DNA of 64,000 nucleotides. Origin: Burkholderia sp. OK233 (GTDB lineage Bacteria > Pseudomonadota > Gammaproteobacteria > Burkholderiales > Burkholderiaceae). The stretch is from positions 4,402,001-4,466,000 of the forward strand of contig NZ_OCSR01000001.1 in the NCBI RefSeq assembly GCF_900230185.1, given 5' to 3'. This document shows positions 34,434-42,822 of the stretch, piece after piece. The position numbers were made by a program, and so were the translations under genes. The notes under the pieces are model-generated. The model worked only from the letters and a program-made list of their open reading frames with translations, did no database searches and was not told the DNA's origin. Position 1 is the stretch's first letter. Every line of letters starts with the position of its first letter.

Positions 34434-36104
34434 ATGTCTGATGGATTAACGCTAAACAAGATCACCTCACAGCGAGGAATCAGTATCGGTGAGGCGGCCC
34501 GCCGCGTCGCCGATCTCGGCTGGACACCCAGTTACGTCCAGGAGGCCATGACCTTTCCGACCGACTACAAGATCAGCAAGGCACCGCGTGACCCGATGAA
34601 GCAGGTGCTGCGCTCGTATTTTCCGATGCAGGAGGAAAAGGATAACCGCGTCTATGGCGCGCTCGATGCGGCGTTGCGCGGCGACATGTTCCGCAATGTC
34701 CAGCCGCGCTGGGTGGAGTGGATGAAGCTATTCCTCGCGATCATCCCGTTCCCCGAAATCTCGGCGGCACGTTCGATGGCGATGCTCGGACGGCTCGCGC
34801 CCGGCGAAGAGTTGCGAACCGGTTTCACGATGCAGATGGTCGACGAGTTCCGGCACTCGACGATCCAGATGAATCTGAAGAAGTGGTACATGGAGAACTA
34901 TATCGACCCCGCCGGGTTCGATATTACCGAGGCGGCATTCGGTAAATGCTATGCAACCACCATCGGCCGTCAGTTTGCCGAAGGATTCCTCACCGGCGAT
35001 GCGGTCACTGCGGCCAACGTGTTTTTGCAGGTGGTCGCCGAAACGGCATTCACCAATACGCTGTTTGTCGCCATGCCGTCGGAAGCGGCGCGCAACGGCG
35101 ACTATGCGCTGCCGACGGTGTTTCTTTCGGTGCAGTCCGATGAAAGCCGGCACATCGGCAATGGCCATTCGCTGGTGATGTCGATCATCAACGACCCGGA
35201 CAACCACCTGCTGCTCGAACGCGATCTGCGCTACGCCTTCTGGCAAAACCACGCGATCGTCGATGCGGCAATCGGCACCTTCATTGAATACGGTACCGCG
35301 GATCGTGACAAGAACAAGGAATCTTATGCCGAGCTGTGGCACCGGTGGATCTACGAGGATTACTACCGTACCTACATGCTTCCGCTGGAAAAGTACGGTA
35401 TCAAGATCCATCACGACGATGTCGCCGCCGCCTGGGATCGCATCGTCAAGAAGAACTATGTCCACAAGGTAGCCCAATTCTTTTCCGTAGGCTGGCCCGT
35501 CAACTTCTGGCGTATCGAAGCGCAAACCGAAAAGGACTTCGAATGGTTCGAGCACAAGTACCCAGGCTGGTACGCCGAATTCGGCGACTACTGGAAGTGG
35601 TATGCGAAGAAGAGTGTGCCTGGCGAGACCAACATGCTGTTCGACCAGGAAAACGGTTATGTGTATCCGCACCGTTGCTGGAGCTGTCTGGTGCCGTGCC
35701 TGATCCGTGAAGATTTCGTCGTCGACGAGGTCGACGGTCAGCTCTACACCTACTGCTCGGAATTGTGCCGCTGGACGCACAAGGTGGCGTTCGCCTCGGA
35801 ATACGAGGGGCGGCCAACTCCGGCAATGGGACGCTTCAGTGGACGCCGCGAATGGGAAGAGTGCTACCACGGCTGGGATCTGGCCGATTGCATCAAGGAT
35901 CTTGGTTTTGTGCGCAGTGACGGCAAGACGCTGGTGCCGCAGCCACATCTGCGGTTCGACGACAAGAACATGTGGACCCTCGATCATGTTCGCGGGCACA
36001 CCATCCAGAGCCCGATCGTTCTGCTGCGCAACATGACACCGGAACAGCGCGAGAAGCACATCGCCGAGTATCGCGCCGGTTTCAGGATCAATCCGGTGAA
36101 CTGA
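34434..36104 (+). CDS. mimA: Propane-type soluble di-iron monooxygenase, hydroxylase large (alpha) subunit
   Basis: A 556-aa catalytic subunit that carries the carboxylate-bridged di-iron centre. The two EXXH motifs are MVDEFRHSTIQ (Glu about 138) and QSDESRHIGNGH (Glu about 236), with the intervening VAETAFTN supplying a further Glu. A C-terminal Cys cluster, HRCWSCLVPCL followed by YCSELCRWTHKVAF, corresponds to the YHS-like zone of SDIMO alpha subunits. The overall order and length match MimA/PrmA of mycobacteria and Gordonia, which hydroxylate propane at C2 and also act on acetone and phenol. The ATG at 34434 follows GGAGAGCCCA. The substrate in this organism is inferred from family and neighbours. 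Confidence 0.92.
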   Translation: MSDGLTLNKITSQRGISIGEAARRVADLGWTPSYVQEAMTFPTDYKISKAPRDPMKQVLRSYFPMQEEKDNRVYGALDAALRGDMFRNVQPRWVEWMKLFLAIIPFPEISAARSMAMLGRLAPGEELRTGFTMQMVDEFRHSTIQMNLKKWYMENYIDPAGFDITEAAFGKCYATTIGRQFAEGFLTGDAVTAANVFLQVVAETAFTNTLFVAMPSEAARNGDYALPTVFLSVQSDESRHIGNGHSLVMSIINDPDNHLLLERDLRYAFWQNHAIVDAAIGTFIEYGTADRDKNKESYAELWHRWIYEDYYRTYMLPLEKYGIKIHHDDVAAAWDRIVKKNYVHKVAQFFSVGWPVNFWRIEAQTEKDFEWFEHKYPGWYAEFGDYWKWYAKKSVPGETNMLFDQENGYVYPHRCWSCLVPCLIREDFVVDEVDGQLYTYCSELCRWTHKVAFASEYEGRPTPAMGRFSGRREWEECYHGWDLADCIKDLGFVRSDGKTLVPQPHLRFDDKNMWTLDHVRGHTIQSPIVLLRNMTPEQREKHIAEYRAGFRINPVN

Positions 36105-36163
36105 CGAGGCAATGTCGTCCGGAGGCAGCGGTGTGGCTGCCCCGGACGAAAGAGGAGCGCGAG

Positions 36164-37255
36164 ATGAGCGACATGAGTGACACGCAAGAGAAGAGGGCCG
36201 ACATGCCGGACGCAGAAGAGGACAAGGTACTTCATACCGTGCGATTCGAACCGGTCGGCGTGGAGATGACGGTTGAGGAAGGTGAGACCGTGCTCGATGC
36301 CGCTTTTCGCCAGGGTATTTCGGTGATGCACGGGTGCAAGGAGGGGCAGTGCAGCAGTTGCAAGTCCTTGCTGATCGAAGGCGATGTCGAAATGAAGAAG
36401 TACTCGACCTTCGCGTTGCCTGACTACGAGCGGGAGACCAATCACATCCTGTTGTGCCGGACGCTTGCCTTCAGCGATCTGACGGTCGAACTGCTGAACT
36501 ACGATGAAGACCTCATGCGCCGCTCGATAGCGGTCAGCGAATACGACGCAACGTTGACGAAGATCACCGCGCTGACGCATGACATCAGGCTGCTGGAAGT
36601 GGAGCTGTCCCGGCCGCTGCGTTTCTGGGCGGGTCAGTATGTGGACCTGACGATTCCGGGCCTCGGCATTACGCGATCGTTCTCGATGGCGAGCACGCCA
36701 AACGGTCAGAGAAAGCTCGAATTCATCATCAAGAAGTATCCCAACGGTGCATTCTCGTCGCAACTGGACGGCGGTCTGAAGCCTGGCGACAGGCTGGTGG
36801 CGAAGGGACCGTACGGCACGTGTTTCCGGCGCGAGGACCAGCCGGGGCCGCTAGTGCTGGTGGGCGGAGGTTCGGGGATGTCTCCGCTGTGGTCGATCCT
36901 CAACGATCACGTGCAAAGCGGCGAACAACGGCCGATCCGTTTCTTCTACGGTGCTCGCAGCCGTCGCGATCTGTTCTATCTCGACGATTTCGCGGAACTG
37001 CGGGACAGGCTGCCTGATTTCCGCTTCATTCCGGCACTTTCGAACGCCGAACCGGGTGACGACTGGACCGGCGAGACCGGATTCATTCACGAAGTGCTTG
37101 GCCGCGCATTGCGTGAGGAATCGCTGGACGGTGAGATCGACGCGTACACATGCGGTCCGACGCCGATGATCGACGCGGTGATGCCGGTCCTGCAGATGGC
37201 GGGCGTCGCGCCCGAGCGGCTCTATTTCGATAAATTTACCCAGGCTATTCGCTGA
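36164..37255 (+). CDS. mimB: Propane-type monooxygenase reductase
   Basis: A 363-aa NADH-dependent reductase that feeds electrons to the di-iron hydroxylase. The plant-type [2Fe-2S] domain has HGCKEGQCSSCKSLL with Cys at about residues 57, 62 and 65 and the fourth in LLCRTLAF (about 98). The FAD domain shows RSFSMASTP and the NAD domain LVLVGGGSGMSPLWSIL, with a C-terminal TCGPTPMIDAV. ATG 36164 after AGAGGAGCGCGAG was chosen; the open frame extends further upstream as a shadow of mimA. The first 25 residues are a polar extension before the ferredoxin fold. Confidence 0.93.
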   Translation: MSDMSDTQEKRADMPDAEEDKVLHTVRFEPVGVEMTVEEGETVLDAAFRQGISVMHGCKEGQCSSCKSLLIEGDVEMKKYSTFALPDYERETNHILLCRTLAFSDLTVELLNYDEDLMRRSIAVSEYDATLTKITALTHDIRLLEVELSRPLRFWAGQYVDLTIPGLGITRSFSMASTPNGQRKLEFIIKKYPNGAFSSQLDGGLKPGDRLVAKGPYGTCFRREDQPGPLVLVGGGSGMSPLWSILNDHVQSGEQRPIRFFYGARSRRDLFYLDDFAELRDRLPDFRFIPALSNAEPGDDWTGETGFIHEVLGRALREESLDGEIDAYTCGPTPMIDAVMPVLQMAGVAPERLYFDKFTQAIR

Positions 37256-37317
37256 CGGAAGCCAAGGCATCGCGCCAGATCGAAAGTCCGATAACCGAAA
37301 GAGGAAGGAGGAGCAAC

Positions 37318-38403
37318 ATGAGCACGTCGCTACAGGAAGTAGCACCGCTGAAGTCAGGTGCGGCCGGCGCGGCCCAGTTTGCGGGCTCGGAGAGCCGCAA
37401 GTACAACTACTTCGAGCCCAAGGGACGCAAGGCGACCCACTACGAGGACATGACCGTCGATGTCCAGCCGGACCCGAAGCGCTATCTGCTTCAGGACTGG
37501 ATCCTCGCGTTCGCAGACGGTACGTCGACCTATTCGGAAACGTGGACGGCGGCCAGAAGCACCGACTGGCATAAATTCCGTGCAGTCGACGAGGAGTGGG
37601 AACGCACGCACTACCAGCGTCAGTCGACGATCGTGGGCATGATCACCGGCGCCGTCAACAACGCGCGACGCTCGGGCGCGGTGAAGCGCTTCGATAAGAC
37701 CTGGATCAAGGTGCTGGAGCAGCATCTTGGCGCGTACAAGCATGCGGAATTCGGTCTCGGCACCGCCACCATGCACGCGCAGCGCTACGGCTACACGCAG
37801 ATGATCAATAGCGCGATCCTGACCAACGCCTCCTACAAGCTGCGCTTCGCTCAGGACTTGACGCTCTACCTGGGTGAGATCGCGTTGGACCTGTCGAATA
37901 TGGATCTTGATGCCGGCAAGGAGCATTGGCTGAATGATCCCATCTGGCAGGAAACACGCCGGGCGGTCGAAGCTATCGGCGGCGCAACCGACTTCCTCGA
38001 AAAGTACTTTGCGGTGAATGTCGTGTTCGAGCCGATGGTTGCGGATCTGTTTCGCAGCGGTTTCATCATGCAGGTCGCCGCTTCGCAGAACGACTTCCTG
38101 ACACCCACGGTCGTTTCCGCCGCAGAGGGCGACTACGAGCGCAATCTGGCCAATGCAGTTGAATTGTTCCACATGCTGGCCAACGATCCCAGGCACGGCG
38201 AGGCCAATCGGAAACTGTTCGGCGAGTGGCTGGAGAAGCACGGTGCGCTTGCCGCTTCTGCGGCGAAGCACCTGCAGCCGATCTGGTCGATTCCGCATGT
38301 CAAGACGGCGCAGTTCAATGACTGTCTGAACAGCTCGATAGAGCGGGCGGAGATGATTGCCAGAGAGATTGGCGTCCACTTTCCGTTGGCACTCCAGGCC
38401 TGA
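37318..38403 (+). CDS. mimC: Propane-type monooxygenase, hydroxylase small (beta) subunit
   Basis: A 361-aa structural subunit that pairs with MimA in the hydroxylase and has the same four-helix fold without the iron ligands. Recognisable blocks are KYNYFEPKGRKATHYEDMTVDVQPDP, HLGAYKHAEFGLGTATMHAQRYGYTQMINSAI and FEPMVADLFRSGFIMQVAASQNDFLTPTVV. GAGGAAGGAGGAGCAAC precedes ATG 37318. It lies 62 bases after mimB in the canonical A-B-C-D order. Confidence 0.92.
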   Translation: MSTSLQEVAPLKSGAAGAAQFAGSESRKYNYFEPKGRKATHYEDMTVDVQPDPKRYLLQDWILAFADGTSTYSETWTAARSTDWHKFRAVDEEWERTHYQRQSTIVGMITGAVNNARRSGAVKRFDKTWIKVLEQHLGAYKHAEFGLGTATMHAQRYGYTQMINSAILTNASYKLRFAQDLTLYLGEIALDLSNMDLDAGKEHWLNDPIWQETRRAVEAIGGATDFLEKYFAVNVVFEPMVADLFRSGFIMQVAASQNDFLTPTVVSAAEGDYERNLANAVELFHMLANDPRHGEANRKLFGEWLEKHGALAASAAKHLQPIWSIPHVKTAQFNDCLNSSIERAEMIAREIGVHFPLALQA

Positions 38404-38473
38404 CGGGTTCCTTGCCCAGTTGATCTAACCGCGCAAGATAACCGCACAATCCAACCGCGAAGAGGAGTACGCA

Positions 38474-38827
38474 ATGTCAGTGCATAACGACAATATCTTC
38501 AAGTCGATGAAAGATGTTCGCTTCGAGCAGACCATTTCCCATCAGTGTGGCGTCACGATGAACGACAGCGTCGAGGCTCGCGCGATCGCCGAGTTGATGA
38601 CCCACAAGCCCGGCATCACGGTGACCTATCTGCCCGCCATGATCCGGATCGATGGGCAGGGCAAGATCGAATTCAAAATGGGCGAGATCAGCGAAGCGCT
38701 GGGCCGGGAAATGACGCCGCATCTGTTTGAGATATCCACATCGACTCACTATGGGCGGATGGTGATGGTCGATGACGAGACCGTCGTGCTGTTCGGCAAC
38801 ATGGACGACGCGATGGCTTACGAGTAA
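38474..38827 (+). CDS. mimD: Propane-type monooxygenase coupling (effector) protein
   Basis: A 117-aa cofactor-free effector protein of the MmoB/DmpM family, which binds the hydroxylase and tunes access to the di-iron site. Visible blocks are CGVTMNDSVEARAIAELM, VTYLPAMIRIDGQGKIEF and LFEISTSTHYGRMVMVDDETVVLFGNMDDA. The length is typical of the group. AAGAGGAG precedes ATG 38474. Confidence 0.92.
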   Translation: MSVHNDNIFKSMKDVRFEQTISHQCGVTMNDSVEARAIAELMTHKPGITVTYLPAMIRIDGQGKIEFKMGEISEALGREMTPHLFEISTSTHYGRMVMVDDETVVLFGNMDDAMAYE

Positions 38828-38910
38828 GTGTGCAGTCCGCTATCTGACCGGGTCGACCGGCCGCCCCGACGGGTGGCGGGTCGCTCGCAACAACCACGGA
38901 GACACATGCC

Positions 38911-39936
38911 ATGTATCGAACCACGGACGGTGAAGACATCTTCATCATCGACGGACACGTCCATCTATGGGACGGCAGCAAGGCCAACTTGAAGAATGTG
39001 CATGGCCAGCAGTTCATCGATTGCTTTTACGCCTATCACTCGAACCTGAGTCCCAAGGAGTATTTGTGGCCGAAGGAGAAGTTCGACAACTACGGTCCGG
39101 ATGTCATGTATGACGACCTGTTCGTCAAAGGTTACGACGACATGGCGATCTGCCAGCCGACCTACCTGACGGACTTTTACAAGAATGGATTCAACACGAC
39201 TGAGAAAAATTACGAGCTGAAGAAAAAACATCCGCACCGCTTCATCGTCAACGGCGCGTTCGATCCGCGCGACGGTGAGGCCGGACTCGACTACCTGGAC
39301 GAGCTGTCCGAGACGTATGGGATCAAGGGCGTCAAGCTCTACACGGCGGAGTGGCGCGGTGACAGCAAGGGCTACAAGCTGTCGGACCCGAGCGTGCAGA
39401 AGTACCTCGAACGCTGCGAGAAGCTGGGCATCAAGAACATTCACGTCCACAAGGGCCCGACGATCCTGCCGCTGAACCGCGACGCTTTTGACGTTGCCGA
39501 TGTCGACGACGTGGCGACCAGCTTCCAGAACCTGAACTTCATCGTCGAGCACTGCGGCCTGCCGCGTCTGGACGATTTCTGCTGGATCGCGACCCAGGAG
39601 ACGAACGTCTACGGCGGTCTTGCGGTGGTGCTGCCGTTCATTCACACGCGTCCGGAGTACTTCGCGCATGTGATCTCGGAGCTGCTGTTCTGGATCGGCG
39701 AAGACAAGATCCTGTACGGCAGCGACTACGGCATCTGGTCGCCCAAGTGGCTGATCGAGAAGTTCATGGCCTTCGAATTGCTGGAGTCAGTCAGCAAGGA
39801 AACCGGCGTGCAACTGTCGCTGACGGCGAAGAAGAAGATTCTCGGGCTTAACGCGGCGCGGTTGTACGGCATCGACGTCGAGGCGCAGAAGAAGTTGCTG
39901 GAAGACGTCCGGCAGCCGGCTGCGGCCGGGGCATGA
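38911..39936 (+). CDS. Amidohydrolase (TIM-barrel metal-dependent hydrolase), monooxygenase-cluster type
   Basis: A 341-aa protein of the amidohydrolase_2 (PF04909) fold. The N-terminal metal motif is IIDGHVHLWDG (His-X-His), with later His in IHVHKGPT and VEHCGLPRLDDF and the Asp in ILYGSDYGIWSP. All four metal ligands of the family thus appear to be present. Orthologues sit directly after mimD/prmD in other propane-type clusters. Whether it hydrolyses a pathway intermediate or has an accessory role is unknown. Its last four bases overlap the DUF59 gene. Confidence 0.85.
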   Translation: MYRTTDGEDIFIIDGHVHLWDGSKANLKNVHGQQFIDCFYAYHSNLSPKEYLWPKEKFDNYGPDVMYDDLFVKGYDDMAICQPTYLTDFYKNGFNTTEKNYELKKKHPHRFIVNGAFDPRDGEAGLDYLDELSETYGIKGVKLYTAEWRGDSKGYKLSDPSVQKYLERCEKLGIKNIHVHKGPTILPLNRDAFDVADVDDVATSFQNLNFIVEHCGLPRLDDFCWIATQETNVYGGLAVVLPFIHTRPEYFAHVISELLFWIGEDKILYGSDYGIWSPKWLIEKFMAFELLESVSKETGVQLSLTAKKKILGLNAARLYGIDVEAQKKLLEDVRQPAAAGA

Positions 39937-40784
39937 ACGCCATGGCCGCCACGGACGCGAAAGCCGCCGTCGATCGGGCCGCGGAGGTGTGGGCACAACT
40001 CGGATCGGTCGCCGACCCCGAACTCGACGAATCGGTGACGGAGCTGGGTTTCGTCACCCGCGTGGCGGTGGACGCAGGCGGCGGCGTGCAGATTGGCTTC
40101 CGGCTGCCGACTTACTGGTGTGCCGCCAACTTCGCCTTCCTGATGGCCGATGACATGCGCGTTGCCGTCGCGGGCTTGCCGTGGGTGACGAAGGTGACGA
40201 TCGGACTCGGCGAACATATGTATGCCGACGAGATCAACCGCGGCGTGGCGGCGGGGCTGTCATTCCAGGACACCTTTGGCGCTGAGGCCAGCGGCGAACT
40301 GGAGGACATCCGCCGGACCTTCATGGTCAAGGCTTTTCAGCGGCGACAGGAAGCGCTCCTGACGTCTTTGCTCGAACACGGCCTTGAACCGGCGCTGCTG
40401 GTGCGCATGAGCGTGGCGGAACTGGCCGGCTTGTCGGATGGTTCCGCAAACCGGCGGCTCGTGGAACGCTATCTGGAGCGGCGCTTCGTCGTCGGAGCCC
40501 GCGCCAATGATGCAGCGCAGGCCAACGAAGCAGCTTTTGTCGACAGTAAAGGTGCCTTGCTCGATGCGGACGGGCTTGGCGCTTACCTGCGTGCCTTGCG
40601 GCGGGTCGGCGTCAATGCGGAATTCAACGGTGCGTTGTGCCGTGGCTTGCTGGCGGCACGCTACGGCGACGCGGACGCAGCTGCGCCGCAAGTCGAGATC
40701 AAGCCCGTGCACTTCGTGCCGGTCAGCGACTGGAAGAGGAGCATTGGGCTCGCGCAATCCGGCAGCACGGTGAAATCAGTTTGA
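39933..40784 (+). CDS. DUF59/MIP18-family protein with C-terminal extension, monooxygenase-cluster type
   Basis: A 283-aa protein. The first 110 residues form a DUF59 (FeS-assembly SufT/PaaD-like) domain: WAQLGSVADPELDESVTELGFVTRVAV, then FRLPTYWCAANFAFLMADDMRVAVAGLPWV, with the conserved active-zone Cys in YWCAAN. A C-terminal half rich in helices (MVKAFQRRQEALLTSLLEHGLEPALL and AYLRALRRVGVNAEFNGALC) is not part of classical DUF59 proteins and is typical of SDIMO-linked members. A role in maturation or iron insertion of the hydroxylase is plausible. The start is translationally coupled to the amidohydrolase. Confidence 0.82.
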   Translation: MNAMAATDAKAAVDRAAEVWAQLGSVADPELDESVTELGFVTRVAVDAGGGVQIGFRLPTYWCAANFAFLMADDMRVAVAGLPWVTKVTIGLGEHMYADEINRGVAAGLSFQDTFGAEASGELEDIRRTFMVKAFQRRQEALLTSLLEHGLEPALLVRMSVAELAGLSDGSANRRLVERYLERRFVVGARANDAAQANEAAFVDSKGALLDADGLGAYLRALRRVGVNAEFNGALCRGLLAARYGDADAAAPQVEIKPVHFVPVSDWKRSIGLAQSGSTVKSV

Positions 40785-40825
40785 AATGTAGCAATCCAGA
40801 ATATTCCAACAGGAGGAGATGAATC

Positions 40826-42463
40826 ATGCCGAATATCATGCTGCATGACGACGAGGCCCGGATGGCTCTCGGCCGCGGTGTCGCCAAACTGGCCAAAGCG
40901 GTGCGAGGCACACTCGGTCCGCGCGGAATGAATGCGATCATCGATCGGCCGATTGGCACGCCGATCATCTCGCGCGATGGTGTGAGCATCGCCAATGAGA
41001 TCGAGCTGGAAGATCCGTTCGAAAACATCGGTGCGCAGGTGGTGCGAGAAGTCTCGAAGCAGACCAATGAAGTCGCCGGGGACGGCACCACCACGGCCAC
41101 TGTGCTGGCTGATGCATTGGTCCAGGACGGTCTCGCCTGTCTTGTAGGCGGTGCCAACCCCGTTGAGCTGGTTCAGGGGCTGGAGATCGCGGTAGACGAG
41201 GTGATCGCGGCGCTCAGGCGCGCAGCGACACCGCTGCGCGGGAGCGAAGAGGTGCGCGCCGTGGCCGTGGTCGCCGCCAATGACGAGGTCACCGGCGCGA
41301 TGGTGGCCGAAGCGCTCGAACGGGTGGGTCCCGATGGCATCGTCGACGTCGAGTACGGCACCACGGTCGAAACCCGTCTCGAAGTGGTCGATGGGATGGC
41401 GTTCGACCGCGGCTACCTCTCTCACCATATGGTCACTGACATCGAGAGAATGCAGGTAGTGCTCGACAACCCGCTCATTCTGATGACCGACCAGCGGCTG
41501 CAGTCGCCAGAAGAGGTGGCGGCGCTTCAGGCGCTCGCCGCTCACAGCAAACGCCCGCTGCTGATCATTGCGGAGGAGGTCGCCCCCGCCTGTGTCATGA
41601 CCCTGCTTGCGTGGCGGGACAACGGCGGGGTGCCGGTGGCGGCGATTCATCCGCCGGAGTACGGACATTGGCGCAAGGCCATGCTTGAGGATATCGCCAT
41701 CGTCACAGGCGGCCGGGTGATCGCCCGCGATCTGGGCGGCAAGCTCGAAGCCACGGAACTGCGCGATCTTGGCAGCGCGCGGCAGGTGCGCATCTCGTCG
41801 AACCAGACCATCATTACGGCTGGCGGCGGCGATCCGGCTGCGATTGCCGCGCGCCGCCAGCAGGTCGCGCGGCAGTATGAGATGGCCCCGGAGAATGTCG
41901 AGCGCGACAAATTTCAGGTACGTCTCGCCAAGCTATCCGGCGGCACCGCAATGATCCTTGCCGGCGGCGCCACACCGGTCGAACAGAAGCGCCGGCTTCA
42001 CCTGATCGAGGATGCGATCAATGCGGCGCGCGCGGCGATTGCCGAGGGCGTCGTGCCGGGCGGCGGGATGGCGCTGCTGCGCGTGTCCGCTGAGCTCGAA
42101 GGCGTGATTGCGCGCACCCAGGGCAGTGTGCAACAGGGTGTGAGATTGCTGCAGCGCGTGCTGGCGAAACCGCTCTATCACATTGCGACCAATTGCGGCC
42201 TCGACGGCGCTGCGATCGTGTCCGAGGCGGTGCGTGCGAAACCGGGTGTTGGCCTCGACGCTCGCACGGGCAAGTTCGTCAACCTGATGGAGGCGGGCAT
42301 TATCGATCCGGTAAAGGTCAGTTATAGCGCGGTGCGCAACGCTGCATCGGTCGCCGGCCTGATCCTGACCACCCAGACGCTGATTGCCAAAAAGCCGGAC
42401 ATGATCGATCCGACCGCTGGTCCGGCGCTTGGCGCCGGCGCCGAATTGCTCGGCCGTAAATAA
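40826..42463 (+). CDS. mimG: Dedicated GroEL-like chaperonin of the monooxygenase cluster
   Basis: A 545-aa group I chaperonin. The ATPase elements are VRGTLGPRGMNAIID, ISRDGVSIANEIELEDPFENIGAQVV and the GDGTTTATVLADAL motif (about residue 86). The apical domain contains LVGGANPVELVQGLEIAVDEV and FDRGYLSHHMV. The tail ends GPALGAGAELLGRK and lacks the Gly-Gly-Met repeats of housekeeping GroEL. No groES gene is adjacent. Mycobacterial MimG is a specific folding factor for MimA, and this gene has the same position, so the same role is inferred. The start after AACAGGAGGAGATGAATC is clear. Confidence 0.92.
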   Translation: MPNIMLHDDEARMALGRGVAKLAKAVRGTLGPRGMNAIIDRPIGTPIISRDGVSIANEIELEDPFENIGAQVVREVSKQTNEVAGDGTTTATVLADALVQDGLACLVGGANPVELVQGLEIAVDEVIAALRRAATPLRGSEEVRAVAVVAANDEVTGAMVAEALERVGPDGIVDVEYGTTVETRLEVVDGMAFDRGYLSHHMVTDIERMQVVLDNPLILMTDQRLQSPEEVAALQALAAHSKRPLLIIAEEVAPACVMTLLAWRDNGGVPVAAIHPPEYGHWRKAMLEDIAIVTGGRVIARDLGGKLEATELRDLGSARQVRISSNQTIITAGGGDPAAIAARRQQVARQYEMAPENVERDKFQVRLAKLSGGTAMILAGGATPVEQKRRLHLIEDAINAARAAIAEGVVPGGGMALLRVSAELEGVIARTQGSVQQGVRLLQRVLAKPLYHIATNCGLDGAAIVSEAVRAKPGVGLDARTGKFVNLMEAGIIDPVKVSYSAVRNAASVAGLILTTQTLIAKKPDMIDPTAGPALGAGAELLGRK

Positions 42464-42474
42464 TGACGCTACAA

Positions 42475-42525
42475 CCGGTCTTCGGGTCGAAGACCGGCCA
42501 AAAAAAGGCCGCCGCCGGCGTTTTT
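42475..42525 (+). terminator. Hairpins and probable terminator after the chaperonin gene
   Basis: CCGGTCTTCG-GGT-CGAAGACCGG (42475-42497) is a perfect 10-bp stem 12 bases after the mimG stop. It is followed by GCCG-CCGC-CGGC and five T (42508-42525), a weaker terminator-like hairpin. Together they probably terminate or attenuate the operon before the small gene and the transporter. Confidence 0.6.
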
Positions 42526-42554
42526 CGGGCGGCTATCAATAGAAGGAGGCAACG

Positions 42555-42761
42555 ATGGGTATTGGCGCGGCTCCCCGGTTCAATGCCGTCGGGGTGACGG
42601 CTCGGCACCTCAGTGCAATGTCCTCGATTCGCCTGCTGAAGTTCACATCGGGGTGGACAATCACAGTCTGCGGTACATTGATTATTCTGTCCGATGTGGA
42701 CACGGCGACCGCTCAGCTGTTGCGAAGCGTTTTCGGCGCAATCAGAAGTGCGATGCCGTGA
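42555..42761 (+). CDS. Small protein with strong ribosome site, unknown function
   Basis: A 68-aa open frame with AGAAGGAGGCAACG immediately before ATG 42555, the best ribosome site of the region. The protein MGIGAAPRFNAVGVTARHL continues to a hydrophobic segment SGWTITVCGTLIILSD (about residues 32-47) that could be membrane-associated, and ends FGAIRSAMP. It lies between the chaperonin terminator and the Nramp gene on the same strand. No family recognised. Confidence 0.45.
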   Translation: MGIGAAPRFNAVGVTARHLSAMSSIRLLKFTSGWTITVCGTLIILSDVDTATAQLLRSVFGAIRSAMP

Positions 42762-42822
42762 CTGCCGTGCCTGCCGGGTAAATCGGGCACTCCTGTCATT
42801 TACATGAGCAAGGAGCCAGAGC

